DNA of 64,000 bases from Pseudomonadota bacterium (GCA_018261615.1 JAGTSE010000003.1:1-64000), one strand, 5' to 3'; positions 29,753-39,892 are shown, counted from the stretch's first letter. The notes: generated by a model not told the origin, from the letters alone. Program-made: numbers and translations.

Positions 29753-32443
29753 ATGAATTTTGTTGTGGCGATTACCAGAAAAAACATGTTTGGAAAACTT
29801 AATGTAAGTTTGTTTAAAAGCGTGGAGAGTGCTACTACGCTGTGTAAATTACGAGGGAATCCATACGTTGAGTTGGCTCACTGGTTAAATCAGATATATC
29901 AACAACAAGACAGTGATATCCGTCATATTGCCAGACATTTTGAACTCGATGTCGAAATTCTCGAGCGCGATTTTTCTCAGGCATTAATGCGCCTGCCTGC
30001 GGGGGCCAGTTCTATTTCTGATTTTTCTTATCATATTGAGCTGGCAATTGAGCGTGCATGGATATTCTCCAGCCTGGAGTACCATAAAAATAGTATTCGT
30101 AGTGGTCATTTACTGATTGCGCTGCTAACCACAATGGAATTACGCCGCGCGCTCTTTGGTATTTCTTCGGTATTCGAAAAAATACCGCTGGAGCAGTTAA
30201 GCAAAGACCTTGACTATATTATTCGTGACTCAGCAGAAGAGAGCGAAGCAGGCGGCGCGATGGTTTCCGCAGAAGCGGGCGTACCGGGCGAAGCCAGTAA
30301 CGCTATCGGCACTGCGCAGGGCGGCGGTCTGTCGCAATACACGACAGACCAGACGGCGCTGGCGCGTGAAGGAAAAATCGATCCGGTGTTGGGGCGTGAT
30401 AAAGAAATCAACACCATGATCGATATTCTGCTGCGTCGTCGACAGAATAACCCGCTGCTGACCGGGGAAGCCGGGGTGGGAAAAACGGCGGTAGTGGAAG
30501 GTCTGGCGCTGGCAATAGTGGCCGGAGAGGTTCCTCCTGCGTTGCAAAAAGTTCGTCTGTTAACTCTGGATGTCACGGCGCTTTCTGCTGGAGCCAGCAT
30601 GAAAGGCGAATTTGAAGCGCGTTTAAAAGCGGTGCTGGAAGAGGCTGTTAATTCAGTCGACCCGGTGATTCTGTTTATTGATGAAGTGCACACGTTAGTG
30701 GGTGCAGGCGGCAATGCAGGTACTGGAGACGCCGCTAACCTGATGAAGCCGATGCTGGCGCGTGGGCAGTTACGCACCATTGGCGCGACAACCTGGAGTG
30801 AATTTAAGCGCCACATTGAAAAAGATCCGGCGCTGACGCGACGCTTCCAGGTATTGCAAGTCGAAGAACCATCAGAAGATTTGGCGATTGCCATGCTCCG
30901 TGGTTTGCTGCCGGTGCTGGAAAAACACCACGGCGTATGGGTGATGGATGAGGCGGTTCGCGCCGCTGTGCGTCTCTCTCATCGTTATATTCCCGCTCGC
31001 CAGCTGCCGGATAAAGCAATCAGCTTACTGGATACCGCCTGTGCCAGGGTTGCCGTTGCGCAGCACGCGCCCCCGGCAGAGTTACAGTTGCTGAAATTCC
31101 GTCAACAGTCGGCGCAGGTTGAACTGTCATTACTGGAAAAAGCGATTGGTTTTGGCAAAGAGGACAACAAACGCGTCCAGCCGATTCAAAACTCTATTGA
31201 CGGACATGTGGAAGAGGCGACGGTGCTGGAGCGCCGCTGGTCGCAGGAGTGTGAACTGGTCGCATCGATTATTGATACTCGTCAGCAACTTGTTGCCGCC
31301 ACCGTTGAAGATACGGAAATGGCGGAAGCGGAAAAAGTCAGCTATTTGCAGTCTCGTCTGAACGAACTGGAAGCGACACTGAGCGAGGTTCGTGGTGAAC
31401 AGGCACTAGTACAAACGGAAGTGAATGCCAGCGTTGTGGCAGCGATCGTCGCGGACTGGACGGGCATCCCGGTCGGTCAGGTATTGAAAGACGATGTCAG
31501 CGCAGTGATGGAGTTGCCGCAACGTCTGGCGGAAAAGGTGATTGGTCAGACATATGCATTAACCTGCCTGAGCCAGAGTATTCAGACCGCGCGCGCAGGT
31601 CTTGCCGATCCGCAAAAACCGTTTGGCGTGTTCATGCTGGTTGGTCCTTCTGGCGTCGGGAAAACCGAAACCGCGCTGGCGATTGCCAGCCAGCTTTATG
31701 GCGGTGAGCAGAACCTTATCACCATTAATATGAGTGAATATCAGGAAGCGCATACCGTTTCTTCGTTGAAAGGATCGCCGCCGGGTTATGTGGGATATGG
31801 TGAAGGTGGTGTATTAACTGAAGCTGTTCGCCGTAAACCTTATAGCGTTATTTTGCTGGATGAAGTGGAAAAAGCGCACTCCGATGTGCATGAACTTTTT
31901 TTCCAGGTATTTGATAAAGGCTCAATGGAAGATGGTGAAGGTCGACAGATCGATTTTCGCAATACTATTATTTTGCTGACCAGTAATACCGGTAGCGACA
32001 TTATCAGCAGCACCTGTGCCGATCTGCAAGCCATGCCGAATGAAGAAGGTTTGTTGACATTATTACAACCAGCATTATTAAAGGTGTTTCCGGCTGCATT
32101 TTTAGGCCGTGTGACCGTAATTCCTTATTTACCGCTGGCGACAGAATCATTACAGCATATTGTCAGAATCCATTTAAACCGCATTGCAGAGCGGGCGCAA
32201 GCGCAGTACGACATGACGCTCACTTTTAGTGATGAGCTGGTTCAGCATGTGGTCGAGCAATGCCCGGTTGCCGAAACTGGTGCCAGGATGCTGATCCGTT
32301 TTATCGAGAAAAATATTTTACCAAAAATTGGTAGCGCTGTTTTAAACCAGGTTGGTACCGCAGCGCAAAATAAATCAATATTCATGCAGTGTATTTTGTC
32401 TGAAGAAAAAGGGATTGATATTGTTATGCAAGTGGAGGAATAG
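29753..32443 (+). CDS. tssH: T6SS sheath-recycling ATPase ClpV (TssH)
   Basis: A Hsp100/Clp AAA+ ATPase that disassembles contracted TssB/TssC sheath. The 896-residue product has an N-terminal domain (FGKLNVSLFKSVESATTLCKLRGNPYVELAHWL), D1 with Walker A GEAGVGKT at 238-245 and FIDEVH, a middle coiled-coil region, and D2 with GPSGVGKT at 631-638 and LLDEVEKAH. The ribosome site is weak (TATGGG); an ATG 11 codons in (29786) is possible. It is followed by the fimbrial operon rather than other tss genes. Confidence 0.96.
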   Translation: MNFVVAITRKNMFGKLNVSLFKSVESATTLCKLRGNPYVELAHWLNQIYQQQDSDIRHIARHFELDVEILERDFSQALMRLPAGASSISDFSYHIELAIERAWIFSSLEYHKNSIRSGHLLIALLTTMELRRALFGISSVFEKIPLEQLSKDLDYIIRDSAEESEAGGAMVSAEAGVPGEASNAIGTAQGGGLSQYTTDQTALAREGKIDPVLGRDKEINTMIDILLRRRQNNPLLTGEAGVGKTAVVEGLALAIVAGEVPPALQKVRLLTLDVTALSAGASMKGEFEARLKAVLEEAVNSVDPVILFIDEVHTLVGAGGNAGTGDAANLMKPMLARGQLRTIGATTWSEFKRHIEKDPALTRRFQVLQVEEPSEDLAIAMLRGLLPVLEKHHGVWVMDEAVRAAVRLSHRYIPARQLPDKAISLLDTACARVAVAQHAPPAELQLLKFRQQSAQVELSLLEKAIGFGKEDNKRVQPIQNSIDGHVEEATVLERRWSQECELVASIIDTRQQLVAATVEDTEMAEAEKVSYLQSRLNELEATLSEVRGEQALVQTEVNASVVAAIVADWTGIPVGQVLKDDVSAVMELPQRLAEKVIGQTYALTCLSQSIQTARAGLADPQKPFGVFMLVGPSGVGKTETALAIASQLYGGEQNLITINMSEYQEAHTVSSLKGSPPGYVGYGEGGVLTEAVRRKPYSVILLDEVEKAHSDVHELFFQVFDKGSMEDGEGRQIDFRNTIILLTSNTGSDIISSTCADLQAMPNEEGLLTLLQPALLKVFPAAFLGRVTVIPYLPLATESLQHIVRIHLNRIAERAQAQYDMTLTFSDELVQHVVEQCPVAETGARMLIRFIEKNILPKIGSAVLNQVGTAAQNKSIFMQCILSEEKGIDIVMQVEE

Positions 32444-32540
32444 CTAAGCACGAAATCTGCAGGAAATATGGAATAGACCAAATACGGCCTTTAAGGTCGT
32501 GAAGATTTAATTTGAATAACGCTAATATAGGGAATTTGTT

Positions 32541-33074
32541 ATGTCTGCATTAAAAATGACGTTGTGCGCGTTGGCGATGGCAACAGTATCGACCTCTGCA
32601 CTGGCCGCAACTCAGGGCACAGTAACCTTTAATGGTGAGCTGACTGCTGAAACCTGTCAAATTGCCGCTGACTCTGTTGACCGTCTGGTGCAACTGCCGA
32701 CTATCGCTATTCAGACCCTGAATGCTGCAGGTACCACTGCGGGTTCCAAAGGTTTTGATCTGAACGTTGAACAATGCCCTGAAGGTATCTCTCAGGTTGC
32801 CGCGCACTTTGAAGCCATCGGCAGCTCTGGCGCAGATACTGCAACCGGTAACCTGACTAACCAGTATACCGGCACGGGAACTGCGGCAACTAACGTTCAG
32901 GTTCGTCTGTATAACTCTGATGAGAAGCAGTTGAAACTGGGTGAAACCGGCGCACCTGCAACTGTGACCGGCGGTAAAGCGACCATGCGTTACTACGGTG
33001 GCTACTACGCGACCAATGCGACCACTGCGGGTCTGGTTTACGCGCAGGCTGCTTACACTCTGGCGTATCCGTAA
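32541..33074 (+). CDS. Major fimbrial subunit, K99/FanC-like
   Basis: A 177-residue secreted pilin with signal peptide ending SALA-ATQGTVTFNG. It has the first conserved cysteine in TAETCQIA and the second in NVEQCPEG, and the beta-zipper ending AAYTLAYP. The pattern ATQGTVTFNGELTAETCQI resembles K99 (FanC) and the kfc fimbria described in Citrobacter rodentium. It is the first of four genes encoding subunit, chaperone, usher and minor subunit, all inserted between clpV and tssB. AGGGA lies 8 bp before the ATG. Confidence 0.88.
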   Translation: MSALKMTLCALAMATVSTSALAATQGTVTFNGELTAETCQIAADSVDRLVQLPTIAIQTLNAAGTTAGSKGFDLNVEQCPEGISQVAAHFEAIGSSGADTATGNLTNQYTGTGTAATNVQVRLYNSDEKQLKLGETGAPATVTGGKATMRYYGGYYATNATTAGLVYAQAAYTLAYP

Positions 33075-33165
33075 TTTCTTTCCGTCAGGATTGAACCCGG
33101 GGCGAGTCATCGCCCCTGTTAAGCCATTTTCATCAGATGGACAGTATTACGTGCAAGGCTGTGCT

Positions 33166-33918
33166 ATGAAATATCAACATACAATATTAAATACTTTTCT
33201 CTTTTTAACGCTGACAACCCATGTTGCGTTTGCGGGGATGACCATTTCTGGTACACGTGTGATTTTCCCTGGTTCAGAAAAAGAGCAGACCATAAGAACC
33301 AATAATAAAAATAAAACGCCTTCTCTGGTGCAGGTCTGGGTGGATGATGGTAATAAAAATAGTGATATCAATAATATCAAGGTGCCATTTATCGCCACGC
33401 CGCCGGTTTATCGTGTAGAACCCGGAAAGGGCCAGAGCGTGCGCCTTATTTATAATGGTATGACCTTGCCGCAGGACCGAGAGTCCGTGTTCTGGTTTAA
33501 TATGCTGGAAATCCCGCCAGTTCATGAAAAGGAGAATAATGCCGATCATCTGGAACTGGCATTCAGAACCCGCATTAAAATATTTTATCGCCCGACAGCG
33601 TTAAATAGTAGCAGCGCTAATGAATTTGAAAAACTGCGCTGGGAAGTGATTAGCCCAACGCAGGAAATTAAAGTGACCAACCCAACGCCTTACTATTTTT
33701 CATTCGATGCCGCAACGGTGAATTCTGGTTCCGTAAAATATCCGCTGGTCGTGGATATGGTCCCGCCATTTGGCAGCAAAGAATTCTTATTGGATCGCAA
33801 AAATAAAGCACCAGCAACCATTAGCAGCGTTGATGTCCGCCTGATTAACGATTACGGCAGCGTTATTAACTATCAGTTGGTTTATTCATCAGGTAACACG
33901 TTTTCAATAAAGAAATAA
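33166..33918 (+). CDS. Periplasmic fimbrial chaperone (PapD-like)
   Basis: A 250-residue PapD-type chaperone that holds pilins by donor-strand complementation in the periplasm. The signal peptide ends near residue 24 (VAFAG). Family residues appear in SGTRVIFPGSEKEQTI, VQVWVDDG, PPVYRVEPGKGQSVRLIY and VFWFNMLEIPP. The reading frame is open for 56 more codons upstream, inside the pilin gene, but those lack a signal sequence; the ATG at 33166 is chosen because it begins a clear signal peptide. It is followed by the usher. Confidence 0.92.
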   Translation: MKYQHTILNTFLFLTLTTHVAFAGMTISGTRVIFPGSEKEQTIRTNNKNKTPSLVQVWVDDGNKNSDINNIKVPFIATPPVYRVEPGKGQSVRLIYNGMTLPQDRESVFWFNMLEIPPVHEKENNADHLELAFRTRIKIFYRPTALNSSSANEFEKLRWEVISPTQEIKVTNPTPYYFSFDAATVNSGSVKYPLVVDMVPPFGSKEFLLDRKNKAPATISSVDVRLINDYGSVINYQLVYSSGNTFSIKK

Positions 33919-33956
33919 TAAGACGCTGAACCGCGTAGCTGTGGGGGTACAAGGAC

Positions 33957-36554
33957 GTGAAGCTGAAAGAGATAAAAAAATATACACGCCACATAATTCG
34001 GGAATCAAAAATTGCGGTTGCGATACGCCATATCCTTATTGCTTCCTTAGGAGCCAGCATTTCTGTGTTCGCTCATGCCAGCGCCGGAGAGCAGGCAACC
34101 AGCGGTAAAAACGAAGGTGTGAATTTTAATCGCTCGTTCATTCACGGCACTAGCGTTGATGTCTCTCGTTATTATGAGGGCAACCCGGCACCAGCGGGGG
34201 AGTATGTGGTACAGATTGCCGTCAATGGCCAAAGCCGGGGACAGCACAAAGTGCTGTTTAAATCCGTTGCAGGCAACATGAGCGCTCAGCCCTGCTTCAC
34301 TCAGGATGAACTGCTCCGTCTGGGCATTAAGGCCGCGGCCAGGCCCGCGACAGAAGAGGGCGCACAATGTGCCATGGTGGATGAGTGGGTGGCAGGCGCA
34401 AGCGCGAACTATCTGACCAGTGATTTTTATCTCAACCTTGTGATTCCGCAGGCTTATCTTGAGCAGCGTCCGCGCGGTTATACCGATCCTGCCTCGTGGG
34501 ATTCCGGCGTGACTGCGGGCGTGCTGGACTATAACGCCAACGCCTATGCTCAGCAGACAACCCGCCATTCCGGCGGAGAAAAGGATCACACTGCCAGCGG
34601 CAACCTGGGGTTGCTGATGGGGCTGAACTTTTACGACTGGCGGTTGCGTAAACGGATGAACACCAACTGGAGCAGCAGCGCATCACCGCATACCGAATCC
34701 ATCATGACTTACCTTCAGCGCGATATTCCGGTGCTGAGAAGCCAGTTGACGCTGGGTGATAGCTCAACCAGCGGCGATCTGTTCGACAGCATGACGGTGC
34801 GAGGGCTTCAGCTACAGTCTGATGACCGTATGTTGCCGGATGGCCTACGTTATTACACTCCGTTGGTTCGCGGCATTGCTGAAACCAACGCCAGAGTGCA
34901 GGTGACGCAACGCGGCCAGACGCTGTATGAAACCACCGTGCCGCCAGGGCCATTTGAACTGAGCGACATTGGCGCAATGGGTTATGGCGGCGATTTGCAG
35001 GTGACTGTGACAGAGGCGGATGGTCGTCAGCGCACGCAGGTTGTGCCATTTTCTGCACCGCCGATGCTGCTGCACGATGGTGTGTACCGTTTTGGCGTAG
35101 CGGTCGGGAAGTTGCAGGATGATGCGCTCTCCGAAAAGCCAGGCGTCGCCCAGGGCTTCTACCAATATGGCCTTGGCAACATGTACACCTTGTACGGCGG
35201 CGGACAGTTTGCCGATCACTACGCGGCGTTAGGCCTGGGCAATGCGTTTAATACGCCGCTGGGCGGGGTCTCGGTGGATGTCACCCGTGCGCGCAGCGAG
35301 CTCGGCGGTGGCAAAGTCTCTTCCGGCAACAGCTTTAATATTGGTTTTAGTAAGTATCTGGATGCGACGTCGACAGACGTTACCCTGGCGGCATACCGCT
35401 ACTCCTCAGAGGGGTTTTACAGCCTCAGGGATGCCGCGCTAGAGCACTATGGTTCCAGAAATAATGATTATATGGTGGATTATCGCACCCGGCAGCGCTT
35501 TACCGTGAACGTCGGCCAGCCGCTGTGGAATGGCAGCAGGATTAATTTTTCCGGTAATTTTTATAACTACTGGGATGAACGCTCCGCCTCCAGTCAGTAC
35601 ATGGTGTCGTATAACAAATCCGAGCGCTATTTTTCCTGGTCGGTATCGGCTTCCCGCTCGTATAACGGCGATGGCCGAAATGTGAATAACGTGATGTTGT
35701 CTATCAGCGTGCCGCTGGGGCACAGCATCACCGAAAAACCGCTGTTCAGTACGATCTACTCAACCGCCTCGCATGACAATAACGGCGGCAGCGCGTTCCA
35801 GATGAACGCCATCGGCAGCCAGGGCATGCAGAATGAACTGAGCTACGGCGTAGGGACGGCGGTCAATAAAACGAAGGATATATCAACGCAGGCGGCGTTT
35901 AACGGCAACGTCAATTACAACTCGTCGATAGGACAGTTGGGATCGACTGCATCCGTGGGAAATAAGTCGCGTCAGCTTTCGCTGTCGGCCAATGGCAGTG
36001 TGGTGGCGCACCGCGGCGGCGTAACGCTGGGGCCGCGTCTGGGCGATGCGCCGTTTGCGCTGGTAGAAGCGCCGGGCGCAGAAGGCGCGAGAATGCTGAA
36101 CGGCTATGGTTCGCGCATTGATGCCAACGGTTTTGCGATTGTGCCGTCGCTCACCCCTTACCGCGAGAACACTGTGGCGGTGAATACCATGGGACTGCCT
36201 GATAACGTAGATGTGCTGGAAAGTGAAAGCATCGTTATCCCGCGTATGGGCACGGCGGTCAAAGTGGATGTTAAAACGCAGGTGGGCGCGCCTGCGGTGT
36301 TATTTGTCCGGGATAAGAAAGGGCAGCCTTTACCTATCGGCGCGGATATTTTTGATGAGCGTAATAATAGCCTTGGCATTATTGGACAGGGTGGCATGGC
36401 GTTTATTCGCGGCTGGCAGGCAGAAAATAGCAATTTATACGTTAAAAACGCATCCGGTGATCGGCTATGCACCATTTATTCCAACAGCGATATTGCCCGC
36501 AAGATTATGAAATCGTCCGGCTCAATTACGCAGGTGGAGGTTGTATGTCATTAA
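33957..36554 (+). CDS. Outer-membrane fimbrial usher (FimD/FanD-like)
   Basis: An 865-residue usher forming the assembly pore. It has a long basic N-terminal signal region ending near residue 42 (SVFAHA), the periplasmic N domain with VNFNRSFIHGTSVDVSRYYEGNPAPAG, the 24-strand barrel with plug domain, and C-terminal domains ending in a cysteine-containing segment (DRLCTIY, VEVVCH). Translation seems to start at GTG with GGGGG 10 bp upstream. The stop overlaps the minor-subunit start by 10 bp. Confidence 0.92.
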   Translation: MKLKEIKKYTRHIIRESKIAVAIRHILIASLGASISVFAHASAGEQATSGKNEGVNFNRSFIHGTSVDVSRYYEGNPAPAGEYVVQIAVNGQSRGQHKVLFKSVAGNMSAQPCFTQDELLRLGIKAAARPATEEGAQCAMVDEWVAGASANYLTSDFYLNLVIPQAYLEQRPRGYTDPASWDSGVTAGVLDYNANAYAQQTTRHSGGEKDHTASGNLGLLMGLNFYDWRLRKRMNTNWSSSASPHTESIMTYLQRDIPVLRSQLTLGDSSTSGDLFDSMTVRGLQLQSDDRMLPDGLRYYTPLVRGIAETNARVQVTQRGQTLYETTVPPGPFELSDIGAMGYGGDLQVTVTEADGRQRTQVVPFSAPPMLLHDGVYRFGVAVGKLQDDALSEKPGVAQGFYQYGLGNMYTLYGGGQFADHYAALGLGNAFNTPLGGVSVDVTRARSELGGGKVSSGNSFNIGFSKYLDATSTDVTLAAYRYSSEGFYSLRDAALEHYGSRNNDYMVDYRTRQRFTVNVGQPLWNGSRINFSGNFYNYWDERSASSQYMVSYNKSERYFSWSVSASRSYNGDGRNVNNVMLSISVPLGHSITEKPLFSTIYSTASHDNNGGSAFQMNAIGSQGMQNELSYGVGTAVNKTKDISTQAAFNGNVNYNSSIGQLGSTASVGNKSRQLSLSANGSVVAHRGGVTLGPRLGDAPFALVEAPGAEGARMLNGYGSRIDANGFAIVPSLTPYRENTVAVNTMGLPDNVDVLESESIVIPRMGTAVKVDVKTQVGAPAVLFVRDKKGQPLPIGADIFDERNNSLGIIGQGGMAFIRGWQAENSNLYVKNASGDRLCTIYSNSDIARKIMKSSGSITQVEVVCH

Positions 36555-37093
36555 TGAAAAAAGCGCTCGCAATTGCACTGCTGGGGAGCAAGGTGGCATA
36601 TGTCTACGCGGTTGGCTATTCGATGGATGTTTATTTTACCGGCACCTATACCGATGAAACCTGCGTTATAGAAATTAATAACGGCAACAATAATGAAGTC
36701 GTTCAGTTACCCAAAATATCGGTGATGTCGCTTCAGAAAAATGGCAACGAAGCTGGCAGCGTGCCTTTTAATATTACCTTAAAAGAGTGCCCGGCCAGCA
36801 GGACGGTAGCCGTGTTCTTTAATAGCGCCGTTTCTGGCGCGGATACGGCGACGGGTAATTTAATAAATAATGCAGGGGCCGACATGAGTAACAATGTTCA
36901 GGTCCGATTACGTAAAGAAGATAGTTCGCAGGTTGTTATTGATGATGCCACATCAGGGCAGGATTACCTTATTTCTGCCACTGCTGACCCATTAAGCCAT
37001 AGATTTTTAGCGAGCTATTATGCGAAGGGTGACTCAGCCGTTACAGCCGGAAAAGTTCAGACGGTAGCGGGGATCGAGCTTGTTTATAAATAA
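36545..37093 (+). CDS. Minor fimbrial subunit
   Basis: A 182-residue pilin-like protein with a signal ending near residue 22, TDETCVIEINNGNNNEVVQLPKISV, a second cysteine in LKECPAS, and the terminal beta-zipper VQTVAGIELVYK. It shares the GADTATGNL motif with the major subunit at 32541, suggesting ancestral duplication. Its ATG lies inside the usher gene with GGAGG four bases upstream; an in-frame ATG at 36554 is an alternative. It ends 90 bp before tssB. Confidence 0.85.
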   Translation: MSLMKKALAIALLGSKVAYVYAVGYSMDVYFTGTYTDETCVIEINNGNNNEVVQLPKISVMSLQKNGNEAGSVPFNITLKECPASRTVAVFFNSAVSGADTATGNLINNAGADMSNNVQVRLRKEDSSQVVIDDATSGQDYLISATADPLSHRFLASYYAKGDSAVTAGKVQTVAGIELVYK

Positions 37094-37183
37094 CAGGGAG
37101 TAGAATAAGCGAACTATCCGAACATTAACTATCAGACCAGCCATGATTTACACATAAACGGTGAATAAAGAGTATTTATCCAT

Positions 37184-37702
37184 ATGAGCAAGAGTAACTC
37201 ACAAAAATTTATCGCACGTAACCGTGCACCACGCGTACAAATTGAGTACGACGTAGAAATCTATGGCAGTGAAAAGAAAATTGAACTGCCATTCGTAATG
37301 GGCGTGCTGGCGGATTTATCCGGTAAACCGCTGGAGCCACTGCCGCCAGTTGCGGACAGAAAATTCCTGAGCATCGACATCGATAACTTTGACGAGCGTA
37401 TGAAAGCCATGCGTCCGCGCGTGGCGTTCGCGGTGCCGAATACCTTAACGGGTGAAGGACAACTGATGGTCGATATGACCTTTGAAAGCATGGACGATTT
37501 TTCACCAGACGCGATTGCCCGCAAAGTGGACTCATTATCTCAGCTGCTCGAAGCCCGTACCCAGCTTGCCAACCTGCAAACCTATATGGACGGTAAAGCG
37601 GGCGCAGAAAGCCTGGTGATGAAAGTGCTGAATGACAAGTCGCTGCTGAACACCCTGGCATCGGCGCCAAAACCTAAACAGGCTGATGAAGCCGCGTCCT
37701 GA
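37184..37702 (+). CDS. tssB: T6SS sheath small subunit TssB (VipA)
   Basis: TssB pairs with TssC to build the contractile sheath. The 172-residue product has the family pattern NRAPRVQIEYDVEIYGSEKKIELPFVMGVLADLSGK, RKFLSIDIDNFDERMKAMRPRVAF, and a C-terminal helical segment. It is 21 bp upstream of tssC and starts the main rightward T6SS gene run after the fimbrial operon. Confidence 0.96.
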   Translation: MSKSNSQKFIARNRAPRVQIEYDVEIYGSEKKIELPFVMGVLADLSGKPLEPLPPVADRKFLSIDIDNFDERMKAMRPRVAFAVPNTLTGEGQLMVDMTFESMDDFSPDAIARKVDSLSQLLEARTQLANLQTYMDGKAGAESLVMKVLNDKSLLNTLASAPKPKQADEAAS

Positions 37703-37723
37703 ATGTGAATCAGAGAGATAAAA

Positions 37724-39223
37724 ATGGCAACTCAAGCACAAAACCATAAACAGGCCGTGCCGCAGGCCGCAACGCAAAATGATTTTAATGCGTTACTGAC
37801 CCGTGAATTTAAGCCGAAGTCCGCACAGGCAAAATCAGCGGTCGAAATGGCGGTGAAAACCCTGGCGGAGCAGGCGCTCTCTACCTCGATCATGATGACT
37901 GACGATGCGTATAAAAACATCGCTGCGATCATCGCGGAGATTGACCTTAAGCTGTCCGAGCAGATTAACCTGATTCTTCATCATGAAGAGTTTCAGCATC
38001 TGGAAAGCGCCTGGCGCGGCCTGCATTACCTGGTGAACAACACCGAAACCGATGAGAAGCTGAAATTGCGCTTTATGGACATTTCTAAAAATGACCTGCG
38101 TCGCAACATGAAGCGCTACAAAGGTATCGCGTGGGATCAAAGCCCGCTGTTTAAGCAGATCTACGAAGAAGAGTACGGTCAGCTTGGTGGCGAACCCTAT
38201 GGTTGCCTGGTGGCGGATTACCATTTTGACCACAGCGCGCCGGACGTGGACTTGCTCTCCTCTATCGGTAAGGTGGCGGCGTCTGCTCATATGCCGTTTA
38301 TTACCGGCGCTTCGCCATCCGTGATGCAGATGGACTCCTGGCAGGAGCTGGCTAACCCGCGTGATCTGACGAAAATCTTTACCCAAAATCTGGAGTATGC
38401 CGCATGGAACTCCCTGCGTCAGTCTGAGGATTCTCGTTATATCGGTCTGGCGATGCCGCGCTTCCTTGCTCGCCTGCCTTACGGAATCAGCACCAACCCG
38501 GTGGATAACTTCCATTTTGAGGAAGATACCGACGGCGCGGATCATGGCAAATATGTCTGGGCGAACGCCGCGTATGCGATGGCGGTTAACATTAACCGCT
38601 CCTTCAAACATTACGGCTGGTGCACCATGATCCGCGGCGTAGAGAGTGGCGGCGTGGTGGAAGAACTGCCGTGCCACACCTTCCCGACCGACGATGGCGG
38701 CGTGGATATGAAGTGCCCGACGGAGATTGCGATTTCCGACCGTCGCGAAGCGGAGCTGGCGAAGAACGGCTTTATTCCACTGGTTCACCGTAAAAACACC
38801 GATTACGCGGCGTTTATTGGCGCACAGTCATTGCAGAAACCGGCGGAATACTACGATCCAGACGCAACGGCCAACGCCAACCTTTCCGCGCGTCTGCCGT
38901 ACCTGTTTGCCTGCTCTCGTTTTGCGCATTACCTGAAGTGCATCGTGCGCGACAAAATTGGTTCGTTCAAAGAACGTGAAGATATGCAGCGCTGGCTGAA
39001 CAACTGGGTGATGAATTATGTCGATGGCGATCCGGCGAACTCTTCCCAGGAAACCAAAGCGCGTCGTCCGCTGGCAGCAGCAGAAGTGGTAGTGGAAGAT
39101 GTTGAAGGTAACCCAGGTTATTACCAGGCGAAATTCTTCCTGCGTCCTCATTTCCAGTTGGAAGGTCTGACCGTCTCTTTGCGTATGGTCGCTAAATTAC
39201 CATCGTTGAAAGACGTGGCGTAA
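37724..39223 (+). CDS. tssC: T6SS sheath large subunit TssC (VipB)
   Basis: The 499-residue sheath protein that forms most of the tail tube jacket and is unfolded by ClpV after firing. Motifs include ESAWRGLHYLVNNTETDEKLKLRFMDISKNDL, PYGCLVADYHFDHSAPDVDLLSSIG, FITGASP and GLTVSLRMVAKLPS at the C terminus. Length and sequence are typical. It is followed by a 163-bp hairpin-rich gap before hcp. Confidence 0.97.
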   Translation: MATQAQNHKQAVPQAATQNDFNALLTREFKPKSAQAKSAVEMAVKTLAEQALSTSIMMTDDAYKNIAAIIAEIDLKLSEQINLILHHEEFQHLESAWRGLHYLVNNTETDEKLKLRFMDISKNDLRRNMKRYKGIAWDQSPLFKQIYEEEYGQLGGEPYGCLVADYHFDHSAPDVDLLSSIGKVAASAHMPFITGASPSVMQMDSWQELANPRDLTKIFTQNLEYAAWNSLRQSEDSRYIGLAMPRFLARLPYGISTNPVDNFHFEEDTDGADHGKYVWANAAYAMAVNINRSFKHYGWCTMIRGVESGGVVEELPCHTFPTDDGGVDMKCPTEIAISDRREAELAKNGFIPLVHRKNTDYAAFIGAQSLQKPAEYYDPDATANANLSARLPYLFACSRFAHYLKCIVRDKIGSFKEREDMQRWLNNWVMNYVDGDPANSSQETKARRPLAAAEVVVEDVEGNPGYYQAKFFLRPHFQLEGLTVSLRMVAKLPSLKDVA

Positions 39224-39241
39224 TTCAGGCAGTTAATTAAG

Positions 39242-39298
39242 AAGAATAACTCCCGTCTTATTCTTAATAAAAAAAGGCTGCGCAGGGATCCTTGCGCA
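39242..39298. promoter_or_regulatory. Two hairpins in the tssC-hcp gap
   Basis: AAGAATAA/TTATTCTT (39242-39249 with 39258-39265) forms an 8-bp stem, and TGCGCA-GG-GATCC-TTGCGCA (39279-39298) is a near-perfect palindrome with a central GATC. Neither is followed by a T tract on the plus strand, so mRNA processing or hcp-specific expression control is more likely than termination. This is an inference. Confidence 0.45.
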
Positions 39299-39386
39299 CT
39301 GTAAAAGGCAAAAAGGTATTTTTGTCTTCGTTTCGTTCGTTACTCATAAAGTAACGTTGTTAATTAAAGCTAACTAAGGAAATAGT

Positions 39387-39872
39387 ATGGCTCAGGATAT
39401 GTTTATTAAAATTGATGGTATCGAAGGCGAATCTCTTGATGCTACCCATAAAAATGAAATCGAAGTGCTGTCCTGGCATTGGGCAAGCAGCCAGAGTTCA
39501 AATATGCATAGCGGTTCCGGCGGCGGTGCGGGTAAAGCAAAGGTTGAAGATTTCTGCTTTGAGCATTATGTCGATAAGGCCAGTACTAATCTGTTGAGTT
39601 ACTGTCTGTCTGGTAAGCATATTAAAGACATCCAGTTTGTGGTTCGTAAAGCTGGCGGCGATCCGCTGGAATATCTGACCATTAAATTCACCGATGTCAT
39701 TATTACTCACATTGAAACTTCGGGTTCCCACGAAGACGAAACGCGTTCGCGTGAGCGCGTGACCTTCGCCTTCACGAAACTGACTCAGGATTACGTAATG
39801 CAGAACGCTGAAGGCGCGAAGTCTGGCGTAATTTCTACCAGTTACGACGTGAAAGCAAACCTGCGCAGCTAA
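39387..39872 (+). CDS. hcp: T6SS tube protein Hcp (TssD)
   Basis: Hcp hexamers stack into the inner tube and are secreted with cargo. The 161-residue product begins MAQDMFIKIDGIEGESLD and has the family segment EIEVLSWHWASSQSS, a glycine- and serine-rich loop SGGGAG and KVEDFCFEHYVDKAS. AAGGAAATAGT precedes the ATG. Hairpins on both sides suggest it can accumulate as a separate, stable mRNA, as expected for the most abundant T6SS protein. Confidence 0.97.
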   Translation: MAQDMFIKIDGIEGESLDATHKNEIEVLSWHWASSQSSNMHSGSGGGAGKAKVEDFCFEHYVDKASTNLLSYCLSGKHIKDIQFVVRKAGGDPLEYLTIKFTDVIITHIETSGSHEDETRSRERVTFAFTKLTQDYVMQNAEGAKSGVISTSYDVKANLRS

Positions 39873-39892
39873 TTACTGCCAGGCTCGCTGAC

